DNA of 64,000 nt from Nonomuraea angiospora (GCF_014873145.1 NZ_JADBEK010000001.1:8680001-8744000); one strand, 5' to 3'; positions 1 to 8,293 are shown, counted from the stretch's first letter. The notes: generated by a model not told the origin, from the letters alone. Program-made: numbers and translations.

Positions 1-1
1 C

Positions 2-289
2 TTTTTCTCCACCTTCGATTCGGGCATCCTGCCTGCCCTGATCTACGCCGCAGGAAGATCCGCTCTTCTCGGGTGGTTGTTGAGCCGATGGTCGAGCCGC
101 CGGAGGTACTTACGCTGGGCGATCGTCGCCGCGCAGTTGCTGGTGATCGGCGCCACCGTCCTCGACTCGGCGCTCTTCTCCACTGTGACGTGGAAGGCGA
201 TATTCGGCTCTCAGCTACTCACTTGGGCCGTCATCGTTCTGCTCCTTCTGCCCTCGGCTGGGCGCTGGTTCAACGAGCCCCGCGCCTGA
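2..289 (+). CDS. C-terminal part of a membrane protein (5' end outside window)
   Basis: The frame is open from base 2 to a TGA at 287-289, giving 95 residues, so the gene starts before the window. The visible part is hydrophobic, with about three candidate membrane segments: near residues 8-27, 36-56 and 68-84. A basic loop, WSSRRRYLRW, separates the first two. It reads as the end of a multi-pass integral membrane protein. No family motif is visible, so function is not assigned. A TTG at 77 could be an internal start, but continuity of the hydrophobic pattern upstream argues that it is not. Confidence 0.5.
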   Translation, partial: FFSTFDSGILPALIYAAGRSALLGWLLSRWSSRRRYLRWAIVAAQLLVIGATVLDSALFSTVTWKAIFGSQLLTWAVIVLLLLPSAGRWFNEPRA

Positions 290-300
290 TGTAGCGGCAG

Positions 301-403
301 GTGGTGGCGGTGTAGAGGCACTGGGCGGGTCGCGTGCAGACGGTCCCGCAGGTGGCGCATCGCCCGTACCGTCGCTGGATATGCGGACAGTACTGGTCGT
401 GGG
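301..403. repeat. Direct repeat copy 1, a stub of the oxidoreductase 5' end
   Basis: This block matches 1901-2009. The first 90 bases (301-390) align without gaps to 1901-1990 with 8 mismatches. After a 6-base deletion, 391-403 equals 1997-2009. Copy 2 contains the start codon and first codons of the intact FAD oxidoreductase. Copy 1 keeps the equivalent ATG at 381 but loses the frame just before the nucleotide-binding loop and stops at 424. Copy 1 is therefore a truncated duplicate of a gene front, not an independent gene. The left boundary lies within about 20 bases of the stop codon of the membrane protein. Confidence 0.85.
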
Positions 404-872
404 GACTGCGGGACGCCCAGGGCCTTGACGACGGCCGGGCGTCCTGGCCGCCCCTTCGCCTTCCCGGCCGTGCTCGCAACGCCGACACCTGTTAGGGTCA
501 CGGACCATGGTCTACATGTTCGTCCGTCTGCGGACTTTCTAAGACGGTGTGCTCCGCCGGTCGCTCAGCGACCAGCGGCAGTTGAGGCGAGCCCGCCAGT
601 AGGTGCTGCGATCTGGAAACCGCACACCGTCCGGGTTCCGCTCGACCTGACCCGTCGACTCCGTATGGCCGCCGGCCGCCCTGTTGCCTTCTGTCCTTGG
701 TAGCCATCACGGGCTGAAACAGCGCCGCCGGCGAGTTCCGACTGCCTGTGTCATCGCCGGACCTGTGCGAGCTCATGGGCAGGTCGGCCCAGCCACTCCC
801 ATCACCAGCGGCCCCGCGTCGCCCCTGACATCAGGCATGTTGCCATGCCTCAATCCGAACGGACTGTTCCGT
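404..872. other. Non-coding or decayed stretch before the hydrolase
   Basis: About 470 bases without a supportable gene. Short open frames on both strands lack ribosome binding sites and recognisable protein features. The left flank is the truncated repeat copy, so decayed sequence is the likeliest content. An upstream in-frame ATG for the hydrolase lies at 837. Confidence 0.4.
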
Positions 873-1769
873 ATGCCATCCACCTCAAACAACTCATCGA
901 TCTCTGGACCCGCGTCCGGTGCCGCCCCGACGTTCGTGCTCGTTCACGGTTCCGGCTCGAGTTCCTTCATGTGGGCTCCCGTCCAGCGCGAACTGGCGTT
1001 GCTCGGTCACCGCAGCTACGCCGTCGATCTCCCAGGACATGGCCTCGACGCGCAATACCCGGTCGCCTACCAGGCGCCGCAGGACCTCGACGCGTGGGCG
1101 GTCGAGCCGTCCACATTGGGCGGGGTCACCCTGCAGGACAACGTCGACCTGGTCGTCGACGTAGTCCGCCGCCTGGCGGAACACGGGCCGGTGGTGCTGG
1201 TGGGCGCCAGCCTCGGAGGTACGACCATCACCGGGGTCGGCAACACGATCCCTGAGCTGGTGAGCCGGCTCGTATACATCTCCGCGTGGTCGTGCGTGCA
1301 ACGGTCGAACCCGATCGAATACATGCAGGAGCCCGAGTTCGCCGACAACCTGATGGCCCCGCTCTACGCCCTCAACGTCGGAGACCCGTCTCAACTCGGT
1401 GCCGGCCGGGCCAACTACCGCACCGCCGACCCGGCACTGCTCGCCGCTCTCAAGGCGGCGACCATGGCGGATGTCAGCGACGAACAGTTCCGGGCCTTCC
1501 TCAACATCCTGCAGCCGGACGAATCGATAGCGGTGATGATGGCCAACGCCCGGGTGCAGGCCGACACCTGGGGCACGATCGCTCGCACCTACATTCGCCT
1601 CACCGAAGACCGGTCCCTCCCGGTGGCCATGCAGGACAGGCTGATCGCCGAAGCGAACGCCCTGACGCCTGACAATCCGTACGACGTTCACACCTTGGAC
1701 ACATCACATGTGGGATTCGTGTTCAGGGCCGGAGAGGTGGCCGCCATCCTCGACAAGCTGACAATTTAG
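873..1769 (+). CDS. Alpha/beta hydrolase (esterase-like)
   Basis: A 298-residue alpha/beta-hydrolase fold protein. The oxyanion segment LVHGSGSSSFMW lies near the N-terminus. The nucleophile elbow GASLGG is near residue 112 and a late histidine, in TSHVGFVF, is near the C-terminus. Together they make a plausible Ser-Asp/Glu-His triad, as in the EstC/salicylate-binding-protein type of carboxylesterase. The substrate cannot be read from the sequence. The start is uncertain: ATG 873 puts the fold about 20 residues in, and ATG 837 is the alternative. Neither has a clear Shine-Dalgarno. The gene lies between the two copies of the 103-bp repeat, so it may have arrived with that rearrangement. Confidence 0.75.
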   Translation: MPSTSNNSSISGPASGAAPTFVLVHGSGSSSFMWAPVQRELALLGHRSYAVDLPGHGLDAQYPVAYQAPQDLDAWAVEPSTLGGVTLQDNVDLVVDVVRRLAEHGPVVLVGASLGGTTITGVGNTIPELVSRLVYISAWSCVQRSNPIEYMQEPEFADNLMAPLYALNVGDPSQLGAGRANYRTADPALLAALKAATMADVSDEQFRAFLNILQPDESIAVMMANARVQADTWGTIARTYIRLTEDRSLPVAMQDRLIAEANALTPDNPYDVHTLDTSHVGFVFRAGEVAAILDKLTI

Positions 1770-1900
1770 CGGCACTTCAGAACGGCTCCGGGTGGCCGGC
1801 GTGCGACCCGGAGCCGGTCCATCAGAATGGGGCTGTGACGACCACCGTCAAGGCAGTCACCTGTCGGCGAGAGCGGCGGAGCGGTCCGCGGGTCCCGAGT

Positions 1901-2009
1901 GTGGTGACGGTGTAGAGGTACTGGGCGGGTCGAGTGCAGATGCTCCCGCAGATGGCGCATCGCCCTTAGCGTCGCTGGATATGCGGACAGTGGATGTACT
2001 GGTCGTGGG
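1901..2009. repeat. Direct repeat copy 2, spanning the oxidoreductase start
   Basis: This is the intact partner of 301-403, with 82 of the first 90 bases identical. It covers about 80 bases upstream of the oxidoreductase ATG at 1981 plus its first ten codons. Both copies have a TAnnnT hexamer 8 bases before the ATG (TACCGT at 367, TAGCGT at 1967). That would suit a -10 box for a leaderless transcript, but this is only a suggestion. Confidence 0.85.
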
Positions 2010-3120
2010 AGCGGGACTGGCCGGTCTGCGTACGGCTCGGCTGCTCGCGCTGCGAGAGCTGGATGTGATGGTGGTCGACCGGCGCAGGTCGCTGTCGGCG
2101 GGCATCCGTACGACCGGGATCTTCGTGCGTCGTACCCTTGACGACTTCGACCTGCCGGACCAGCTGCTCGGGCCCGGTGTACGGGACGTCCTGCTGTATC
2201 CGCCGTCGCGGCGGGCGCCGATCCGGCTGACCAGTGAGCGGGACGAGTACCGCGTGGCTGACATGGCGGGCGTCTATGAGCACGCGCGCCGGGCGGCGGA
2301 GTCGGCCGGGGCGCGGGTCCTCCTGGGCGTACGGTACGTCGGCGCGTCGATGGGATCTGTGCAGTTCGAGGGTGCCGAGCCGGTGAGGGCCCGGTTCATC
2401 GTCGGCGCGGACGGTGCCCGCTCCCGGGTGGCGCGTGATCTCGGTCTTGATGTCAACCGGCGCTTCTTGGTCGGTGCGGAGATCGTCCACCCGATCGCGT
2501 CAGGCACGAGCGCCCCCGCTTTTCACTGTGTGCTGGACCCTCGGGTCGCTCCGGGGTACCTGGGGTGGGTCATCGACGACGGCCGGCACGCGCATGTCGG
2601 CGTCGCGGGATATCCGGGAGCGATGCGCGCCGGCATCCGTCACCTGCTGGACGCCTTCGCCGCGGACGCGCCCGGCCGGGCGGCGCCGACCGGGCCGGTC
2701 GAGCGCCGAGGTGGTCCGATCCCGGTCGGCGGTGTGCTGCGTCGGTTGGCGTGCCCCGCCGGGCTGCTCGTCGGAGACGCGGCGGGCGCGGTGTCGCCGC
2801 TGACGGCCGGTGGGCTGGACCCGTGCTTACGCATGTCCGAACTGGCCGCGGCGGTCGCCGCCGGGTACCTGCGCACTCGCGATCAGCGCATGTTGAGCCT
2901 GTACGACGGGGGCGCGTTGCGGAGCCGGTTCCGAGGCCGGCTGTTGTTGCGCCGGGTGTTCGGCGGTATCCGATCCCGCGCCGTGGCGGAGGCGGCGGTG
3001 GGCGTGCTGCGTGGTCGTGCCGGTCGTGCCGTGGCGGCGCGGATCCTGTTCGGTGACGGTTCGTTTCCGGGGGTCAATCCACACCTTGTGGACGCTGCGA
3101 TCGACCGTGCCTGGGGGTGA
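1981..3120 (+). CDS. FAD-dependent oxidoreductase (geranylgeranyl reductase/PHBH-like)
   Basis: A 379-residue flavoprotein. The dinucleotide-binding loop GAGLAG lies at residues 10-15 right after a beta strand. A DG-type motif (VGADGARSRVA) is mid-protein, and the second FAD motif, GDAAGAVSPLTAGGLD, is around residue 262. This arrangement is typical of group A flavoprotein monooxygenases and geranylgeranyl reductase-like enzymes. Which reaction it performs, a reduction or a hydroxylation, cannot be told. ATG 1981 is preferred because Rossmann folds start within a few residues. There is no Shine-Dalgarno, so translation may be leaderless. A fragment of a hydrolase gene follows 4 bases after the stop. 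Confidence 0.8.
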   Translation: MRTVDVLVVGAGLAGLRTARLLALRELDVMVVDRRRSLSAGIRTTGIFVRRTLDDFDLPDQLLGPGVRDVLLYPPSRRAPIRLTSERDEYRVADMAGVYEHARRAAESAGARVLLGVRYVGASMGSVQFEGAEPVRARFIVGADGARSRVARDLGLDVNRRFLVGAEIVHPIASGTSAPAFHCVLDPRVAPGYLGWVIDDGRHAHVGVAGYPGAMRAGIRHLLDAFAADAPGRAAPTGPVERRGGPIPVGGVLRRLACPAGLLVGDAAGAVSPLTAGGLDPCLRMSELAAAVAAGYLRTRDQRMLSLYDGGALRSRFRGRLLLRRVFGGIRSRAVAEAAVGVLRGRAGRAVAARILFGDGSFPGVNPHLVDAAIDRAWG

Positions 3121-3124
3121 CGCG

Positions 3125-3265
3125 ATGAAGCCGGTTCGAGGTGCGAGTGGCGGGGTCATCTGGGCATTTCACGGCACGCCCGGCACCACCTCGCGGTCGT
3201 GGGTGCCGGTCCAAGCCGGCTGGCTGGGTGCCGCCGACGGGGTTATCGTCCTTGGGCATGACTGA
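3125..3265 (+). pseudogene. N-terminal fragment of an alpha/beta hydrolase
   Basis: A 46-codon frame begins 4 bases after the oxidoreductase stop. It contains VIWAFHGTPGTTSRSW, which looks like the first strand and oxyanion loop (HGTPG) of an alpha/beta hydrolase. The frame then runs into unrelated residues and stops at 3265, overlapping the methyltransferase start by 8 bases. It has no nucleophile elbow and is far too short to be an enzyme. I read it as the front of a hydrolase gene whose remainder was deleted. Confidence 0.45.
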
Positions 3266-3923
3266 GTCCGCCTACCTGCATGCCACCCAAGTGGCCTACG
3301 ACACCGTCGCTGTCGACTACGCCGAGCTCCTCAGGGACGAACTCGATACCAAGCCGCTCGATCGCGCCATGCTGGCGGCGTTCGCCGAATACGTGCGGGC
3401 GCCGGAGGCCGGGGAGGTCGCCGATCTCGGCTGCGGCCCGGGGCGCGTCACCGCCCATCTGCAGTCTCTCGGGGTGAACGCCTTCGGCATCGATCTGTCG
3501 CCGAAGATGATCGCTGTCGCGCGCCGGAGCTATCCGGATCTGCGGTTCGAAGAGGGGTCGATGACCGCTTTGGACCTGGCGGACGAGGCCGTCGGCGGTG
3601 CCGTCGCGTGGTACTCGACGGTCCACACCCCGCCAGAGGTGTTGCCGACGGTGTTCGCCGAGATCCATCGGGTGCTGGCGCCGGGCGGCCGTTTCCTGAT
3701 CGCGTTCAAGGTCGGTGACGAGCGTCGCCACCTGCCCAGAGGCTACGGCCATGAGATCTCGCTCGATGTCTACTGGATGCCCCCGGAGCGCATCGCCGAG
3801 CTGCTGGGCAGTGCCGGGCTGGTCCTGGACGCCCAGCTGATCCGCGAGCCTGACGAGAGCGAGAGGCCACGCTCAGGCCGGCAAGCCTTCTTCCTGGCCC
3901 ACAAGCCCGACAAGTCGTCTTAG
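3258..3923 (+). CDS. Class I SAM-dependent methyltransferase
   Basis: A 221-residue protein with the Rossmann-like methyltransferase fold. Motif I, VADLGCGPGRVT, is at about residues 55-66. An acidic residue ends strand 2 (FGIDLSPKM), and a later segment HRVLAPGGRFLIAFK marks the post-motif region. This places it in the Methyltransf_25/11 group, which acts on small molecules, but the acceptor is unknown. ATG 3258 gives the usual length. A longer reading from 3141 would run through the hydrolase fragment and is less likely. No strong ribosome binding site is seen. Confidence 0.85.
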   Translation: MTESAYLHATQVAYDTVAVDYAELLRDELDTKPLDRAMLAAFAEYVRAPEAGEVADLGCGPGRVTAHLQSLGVNAFGIDLSPKMIAVARRSYPDLRFEEGSMTALDLADEAVGGAVAWYSTVHTPPEVLPTVFAEIHRVLAPGGRFLIAFKVGDERRHLPRGYGHEISLDVYWMPPERIAELLGSAGLVLDAQLIREPDESERPRSGRQAFFLAHKPDKSS

Positions 3924-4322
3924 CGGTCTGATGGTCAACGTGTGGTCTGCGGAGAGTCGTCGTGGGGGCGTATGACGATGGTGCTGATTGTGCCGTTGCC
4001 CCAGACAGTGGTGTTCAGCATCATGCGAAGAGCCCATATTCGGCCGCCGTCCGGAACCAGCCCGCATTGACCTTGTCAGGGTGTCGTCGACATCGGGTAT
4101 CTCGTCCGGACGGGAGTCGAACCGGCCGTGCTCGGGGCCCGCGCTCGCGGCTGAGTGTCCCGGTGGCAGCGGAGGCAGCCGGACGTCCTCCTGGTTCATC
4201 CGCTTGATGAAGCGCAGGCCGGCGGGGGCGAGCAGAGTGGCCATGTCGGCGTCGGTGAGCGTCACAGCCGCACGAGAGGGCAATATCTGCGGATGGTTCC
4301 GGAGCTCTGCCATGGTGTGAGC
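3924..4322. other. 399-bp stretch with no secure gene
   Basis: No gene can be firmly supported. On the minus strand, from about 4313 down to 4090, the codons have actinobacterial third-position bias. That peptide includes LTDADMATLLAPAGLRFI and KRMNQEDVRLPPLPPGH. The bias then vanishes, and the frame runs on into the methyltransferase gene as low-complexity residues. It may be a truncated gene front. I recognise no family. Confidence 0.3.
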
Positions 4323-4922
4323 ATGGAACCCACTCCACCGGCTCGAGGCCCAGGACGCGTCATCATTCTCAACGGGGCCTCCAGCTCCGGGAAGTCGACC
4401 CTGGCCAAGGCGCTACAGCGCTCACTCGATGAGCCGTTTCTCTATGTCTCTTCCGATCAGTTCGTGGAGAGCGGCATGCTCCCGGAGCGGCGTGACCCCG
4501 AGGGCCCCTTCTCGTGGTGGTACGAGATGCGGCCGCGCTTCTTCAAAGGCTTTCACCGGTGCCTGCCCGCCCTCGCGAGCGCGGGTAACGACCTCATCGT
4601 GGAGCACATCATCGAATTCCCGGCCTGGCGTGAAGAACTGTCACAGCTGCTGGCGGGTTTCGATGTGTTTCTTGTCGGGGTGCATTGCGACCTTGGGGAA
4701 ATCGACCGGCGAGAACGCGAGCGCGGGGACCGCCATATCGGGGAGGGGCGGGGGCACGTCGAGGTTGACGGGATCCACACGTTCGGTCCGTACGACTACG
4801 AGCTGGACACCAGCCAGGGCGTCTCGGACGCACTTGTGCGGTCGGTGGTGACCGCCTGGCGATCGAGGGGCCCGCGGCGCGTGCTGACCTCGGGAGGGTA
4901 CGTGCCTCACGAGATGGCCTGA
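4323..4922 (+). CDS. Chloramphenicol phosphotransferase-like P-loop kinase
   Basis: A 199-residue P-loop protein. The Walker A motif GASSSGKST is at about residues 18-26, preceded by the hydrophobic strand VIILN. Length and layout match the chloramphenicol 3-O-phosphotransferase-like family (CPT). That family includes a Streptomyces venezuelae self-resistance kinase and many members of unknown substrate. The Walker A region and the following LxKALQRSLDEPFLYVSSDQF are typical. Resistance to a given antibiotic is not shown by sequence. ATG 4323 was chosen because it begins the family-length protein; the frame extends upstream without coding character. Confidence 0.75.
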   Translation: MEPTPPARGPGRVIILNGASSSGKSTLAKALQRSLDEPFLYVSSDQFVESGMLPERRDPEGPFSWWYEMRPRFFKGFHRCLPALASAGNDLIVEHIIEFPAWREELSQLLAGFDVFLVGVHCDLGEIDRRERERGDRHIGEGRGHVEVDGIHTFGPYDYELDTSQGVSDALVRSVVTAWRSRGPRRVLTSGGYVPHEMA

Positions 4923-4981
4923 GCCAGCGCGTTGCCCCCTTTGGGGTCACCGGTTCGGTCAGGAAGACGGGCGTCTGGGCC

Positions 4982-5323
4982 ATGAACCCCGGCTCGTCCC
5001 TGGACTGCGACGGCGCCGGCCCGGTCGCCGACTCGGTGTCCTACCGGCAGGGCACGCTGTGGCTCAGCCCGGACGAGCTCGCCGAGATGCTCACCGATCT
5101 GCTCACGGTGCTGCGGGAGCGGGTCGGCAACGCTCCCGCGCCGGGCCGCGCGCCGTACCTGCTCAGCGCGATCCTCTTCCCGCCGAGCAGCCGCCCCCGG
5201 ACGCCTCCAGCCGCTGAGGGTGGCCGAATGGCCTACTTCCCGAGGGGGAGACCGCCGGCCGACATCAGGGTTTCCGCGGGTGCCTTCTCCGATGCCGTAC
5301 CACCCCGCCATGGCCGATCTTGA
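4982..5323 (+). pseudogene. Remnant of a winged-helix (ArsR-type) regulator C-terminus
   Basis: The segment YRQGTLWLSPDELAEM, followed by LTDLLTVLRERV and APGRAPYLLSAILFP, resembles the C-terminal tail of the large ArsR-like winged-helix regulators of actinomycetes. The N-terminal DNA-binding part is absent: upstream sequence belongs to the kinase gene and shows no helix-turn-helix. The frame continues past the family end into low-quality sequence. It is best read as a 3' remnant. The assignment rests on pattern memory and is moderate. Confidence 0.35.
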
Positions 5324-5364
5324 TGGGGCGGAGGCCGAGAGGCGGGCTCCGGGAGGAGGGCGAC

Positions 5365-6468
5365 GTGAAGGGGAAGAAGTACGTCAGCGTGGTCGTCGCG
5401 GCGGGTCTGGTCACGGCGGTGGCGGCGGCGCCCGCCGTCGCCGGGACGGTGGGTCCTCGTGGTCGGGCGGATCTGCAGGCGATGCTGGACAGGATCGTCG
5501 ATGCCGGCGCGGTCGGGGCGATCGCCGAAGTACGCGACGGGAGCAGGACCTGGCGCGGCACCAGCGGCCGGGCGAGGATCGGCAAGGGCCAGGCGGCTCC
5601 CGTGGACGGGCGGTTCCGGGTGGGGAGCGTGACCAAGTCGTTCACGGCGACCGTGGTGCTCCAGCTCGTCGGCGAGGGCAGGCTGGAGCTGTCCGACAGC
5701 GTGGAGCAGTGGTTACCCGGGCTCGTGGACAAGGGGGCCGACACCACGATCAGGCACCTGCTCCAGCACACCAGCGGCCTGCCCGAGTACACGACGGACA
5801 TGTTCGACGAGGCGGGCATCCCCAAGGAGCGCTTCCGCTCCTGGACGGGGGAGGAGCTGGTGGACAGGGTGCGGAGGCTCCCGCGCGAATTCCCGCCCGG
5901 GGACAAATACAGCTATTCCAACACCAACTACATCGTGCTCGGCCTGCTGATCGAGCGCGTCACCGGCAGGCCGTACGCGACGGAGGTCAGAGAGCGGATC
6001 CTGCGGCCGCTCGGCATGGTGCACACCCGCGTGCCGGGCGCCTCGCCGGAGGTCCCCGGGCCGCACGCCCACGCGTACGTGCCGGTCAGGAAGGGGGGCA
6101 AGGTCGTCCCGGTTGACGTCACCCGGTTCAATCCCACGATCGCCGGTGCGGCCGGTGAGATCATCTCCACGACGGAGGACCTCAACCGGTTCTACCGCGC
6201 CCTGTTCCAGGGCAGGCTGCTCCCCGCTGCCCTGGTGAAGGAGATGCAGGACCCCGGCATGACCAACAAGGCGTACGGGCTGGGCCTGGAGCCGGCGCCA
6301 TTGCCGTGCGGCACCGCGTGGGGGCACGGCGGGGGCGCCCCGGGCTACCTCACGGTGGCGTTCAGCTCGGCCGACGGGTCGCGGCAGGTGGCTCTGTCGA
6401 TGACCCCGTACTCGGGGGATCCCGAGAAGGCGGCCGTGGCCCTGCTGACCTCCGCGCTGTGCCCATAG
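5365..6468 (+). CDS. Secreted serine hydrolase, beta-lactamase class C/D-Ala-D-Ala carboxypeptidase family
   Basis: A 367-residue exported protein. A signal peptide covers about residues 1-27: a basic start KGKK, a hydrophobic core, then the site AVAG. The penicilloyl-serine transferase motifs are present: SVTK (SxxK) in GSVTKSFTATVV, YSN in YSYSNTNYIVLG, and HGG in WGHGGGAPGYLT. It should act outside the membrane on peptidoglycan peptides or similar amides or esters. The GTG start at 5365 has a good Shine-Dalgarno, GGGAGGAGGG, six bases upstream. It is monocistronic and converges on the P450 gene 9 bases downstream. Confidence 0.9.
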   Translation: MKGKKYVSVVVAAGLVTAVAAAPAVAGTVGPRGRADLQAMLDRIVDAGAVGAIAEVRDGSRTWRGTSGRARIGKGQAAPVDGRFRVGSVTKSFTATVVLQLVGEGRLELSDSVEQWLPGLVDKGADTTIRHLLQHTSGLPEYTTDMFDEAGIPKERFRSWTGEELVDRVRRLPREFPPGDKYSYSNTNYIVLGLLIERVTGRPYATEVRERILRPLGMVHTRVPGASPEVPGPHAHAYVPVRKGGKVVPVDVTRFNPTIAGAAGEIISTTEDLNRFYRALFQGRLLPAALVKEMQDPGMTNKAYGLGLEPAPLPCGTAWGHGGGAPGYLTVAFSSADGSRQVALSMTPYSGDPEKAAVALLTSALCP

Positions 6469-6477
6469 GCCGGGGAT

Positions 6478-7662
6478 TCACCAGGTGACGGGGAGCCGGT
6501 GTACGCCGTAGATGGTCATGTTCGTACGCATGGGCACCTCCTCCGGCGGCACTGCCAGCCGCAGGGCGGGGAAGCGCTCGAACAGCGCCCGGTACGCGAT
6601 GCGCATCTCGAGCCTGGCCAGCTGCTGGCCCAGGCACTGGTGGATGCCGTGGCCGAAGGCCAGGTGCCCGGTCGAGGACGGACGGGTGACGTCGAGGGTC
6701 TCGGGATCCGGGAACCGCTCGGGGTCGCGGTTGGCGGCCGGGATCGACAACGTCACCACCTGGCCCTTCCTGATGGTCCGGCCGGCGATCTCCACGTCCT
6801 CCAGCGCGGCCCGCATCGGCCCGAGGTGCGGGACCGAGAGGTATCGCAGCAGCTCCTCGACCGCGCCCTCCATCAGGGCCGGGTTCCCGCGCAGCGCGGC
6901 GAGCTGGTCCGGGTTCTCCAGGAGGACGTACGCGCCCAGGCCGAGCATGGACGCCGTGGTCTCGTGACCGGCCACCAGGAGCAGCAGGCCGATCCCGGTG
7001 ATCTCCTCCAGCGTCAGCTCGCCACCGGTGACGAGGCCGGAGAGCAGGTCGTTCGCCGGGTGTGCCTGTTTGGCCGCCGTGAGCTCGTACAGGTAGCCGA
7101 ACAGGGAGGCCGCCGCGCCGGCGACCTCCTCCTTGGTCGATCCGTCGCGCAGGACCGTGGCGGAGTCGTGCTGGAACCGTGCGCGATCGGCGGGCGGCAC
7201 GCCCAGCAGCTCGCAGATCACCAGGGACGGGACCGGCAGGGCGAACTCGCGCACCAGGTCGGCGGGCGCGCCGCCGCCTTCCATGGCGTCGAGCGTCTCG
7301 GCGGTGATCTGGGCGATCCGCGGCTCCAGGGCCTGCAGCCTGCGCACGGTGAACTGGGCGGTGAGCCGGCGGCGCAAGCGGGTGTGGTCGGGCGGGTCCA
7401 GCTGCAAGAAGAAGCCGGGCGGCTGGACGAAGCTCGCCAGGTCGATCCCCTCCCAGGCGACGGGCCAGCGCAGGTGCTCCAGGCGGCTGCTGAACCGGGC
7501 GTCGGCCAGCACCGCCCGGGCCGCCGCGTGGCCGGTCACCAGCCAGCCGTCGTGACCGTCGGGGTAGCGCATGGGCTGGATGGGCGCCTCCTCGCGCCAC
7601 TGGCGCAGCTCTAGCGGAGGGTCGAACGGGGTCGGGCGTTTTGTGGGGAAGGTGATGGTCAC
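6478..7662 (-). CDS. Cytochrome P450
   Basis: A 394-residue class I bacterial P450. The I-helix AGHETT carries the acid/threonine pair for O2 activation. ELLRY supplies the ExxR motif, and the heme loop FGHGIHQCLG places the ligand cysteine at about residue 343. It needs a ferredoxin and reductase, which are not encoded nearby. The substrate is unknown. The GTG start at 7662 is preceded by GAGGAG. The promoter region carries a double palindrome, and a TetR gene lies immediately upstream on the same strand, so local repression is likely. Confidence 0.95.
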   Translation of the reverse strand: MTITFPTKRPTPFDPPLELRQWREEAPIQPMRYPDGHDGWLVTGHAAARAVLADARFSSRLEHLRWPVAWEGIDLASFVQPPGFFLQLDPPDHTRLRRRLTAQFTVRRLQALEPRIAQITAETLDAMEGGGAPADLVREFALPVPSLVICELLGVPPADRARFQHDSATVLRDGSTKEEVAGAAASLFGYLYELTAAKQAHPANDLLSGLVTGGELTLEEITGIGLLLLVAGHETTASMLGLGAYVLLENPDQLAALRGNPALMEGAVEELLRYLSVPHLGPMRAALEDVEIAGRTIRKGQVVTLSIPAANRDPERFPDPETLDVTRPSSTGHLAFGHGIHQCLGQQLARLEMRIAYRALFERFPALRLAVPPEEVPMRTNMTIYGVHRLPVTW

Positions 7663-7672
7663 GCTCTTACTC

Positions 7673-7705
7673 CTCTACACCTATAGAGCCTCTACGAATG
7701 TAGAG
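7673..7705. promoter_or_regulatory. Double palindromic operator before the P450 gene
   Basis: Two inverted repeats sit side by side. CTCTA-N6-TAGAG spans 7673-7688 and CTCTAC-GAAT-GTAGAG spans 7690-7705, so half sites recur with 17-bp centre spacing. They lie 11-43 bases upstream of the P450 GTG and after the TetR stop codon, which is where a repressor would block the P450 promoter. TetR-family repressors often bind such paired palindromes as two dimers. Confidence 0.65.
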
Positions 7706-7732
7706 TAGCGAGGGAGCGTGGCGGTCCTGATT

Positions 7733-8293
7733 TCAGCCCTCGCCGACGGTGGCGAGCAGCGCGCGGATCTTGGGGCGCAGGTCGGGGAGTTCGCCCGGGT
7801 CGCTGAGCAGGTGGTCGAGGAGCAGGCCGTCGCCGTACGCGATGAGGTCGCGGGCCCACAGGTCCGCGTCGGGCACGCCGGAGTCGGCCAGCAGGCGGGT
7901 GATCAGGGCCCGCACGCGAGCGCCGCCGGCCAGGAGTACCTCCCGCAGCTCGGGCCGTCTCGTGGCCTCCAGGGACAGCTCGTACCTGGCGAGCTGGCGG
8001 TCGCGGCTGGTCGTGAGCCACTGCCCGAGGAGCCAGGCCGCGGCCTCGACCAGGTCGTCCGCGCCGGTCATGGACGGCGCTCGCTCCTGCAGCGCGGCCA
8101 GGTCGGCGGCGGTGTGGTCGGCGAGCCGCTCGACCGTCGCCTGGAGCAGCGCCTGCCGGGTCCTGAAGTAGTAGGAGGTCGAGCCTTCCGGCAGCTCGGC
8201 CACCCGGTCGACGGCGCGGTGGGTCAGGCCGCGCATGCCCTCCGCGGCGAGGAGCCGGATCGCCGCGTCGGCGATCTCCTGTCGTCTCGACAC
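7733..8293 (-). CDS. TetR-family transcriptional regulator
   Basis: A 186-residue protein with an N-terminal TetR DNA-binding domain (about residues 5-50). The helix-turn-helix has the pattern LTHRAVDRVAELPEGSTSYYF, followed by the hallmark RTRQALLQA. The C-terminal ligand domain is of the TetR_C type found next to detoxification and P450 genes. It is transcribed in the same direction as the P450 gene, with its stop 70 bases before that gene. The palindromes in the gap are the likely target. No similar palindrome is seen in its own upstream region, so autoregulation is not supported. Confidence 0.9.
   Translation of the reverse strand: MSRRQEIADAAIRLLAAEGMRGLTHRAVDRVAELPEGSTSYYFRTRQALLQATVERLADHTAADLAALQERAPSMTGADDLVEAAAWLLGQWLTTSRDRQLARYELSLEATRRPELREVLLAGGARVRALITRLLADSGVPDADLWARDLIAYGDGLLLDHLLSDPGELPDLRPKIRALLATVGEG

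Noticed and set aside
270..488. Minus-strand frame with several Cys in repeat copy 1 (CATCGTVC and C/H neighbours), looking like a zinc finger
   Set aside because: The matching repeat copy at 1901-2009 does not preserve the cysteines and has a stop in the frame, whereas the plus-strand frame is preserved up to the start codon.
3873..4313. Minus-strand open frame of 146 codons
   Set aside because: Only its first third has coding-like third positions; the rest is low complexity and overlaps the methyltransferase gene. Mentioned as a possible fragment, not called.
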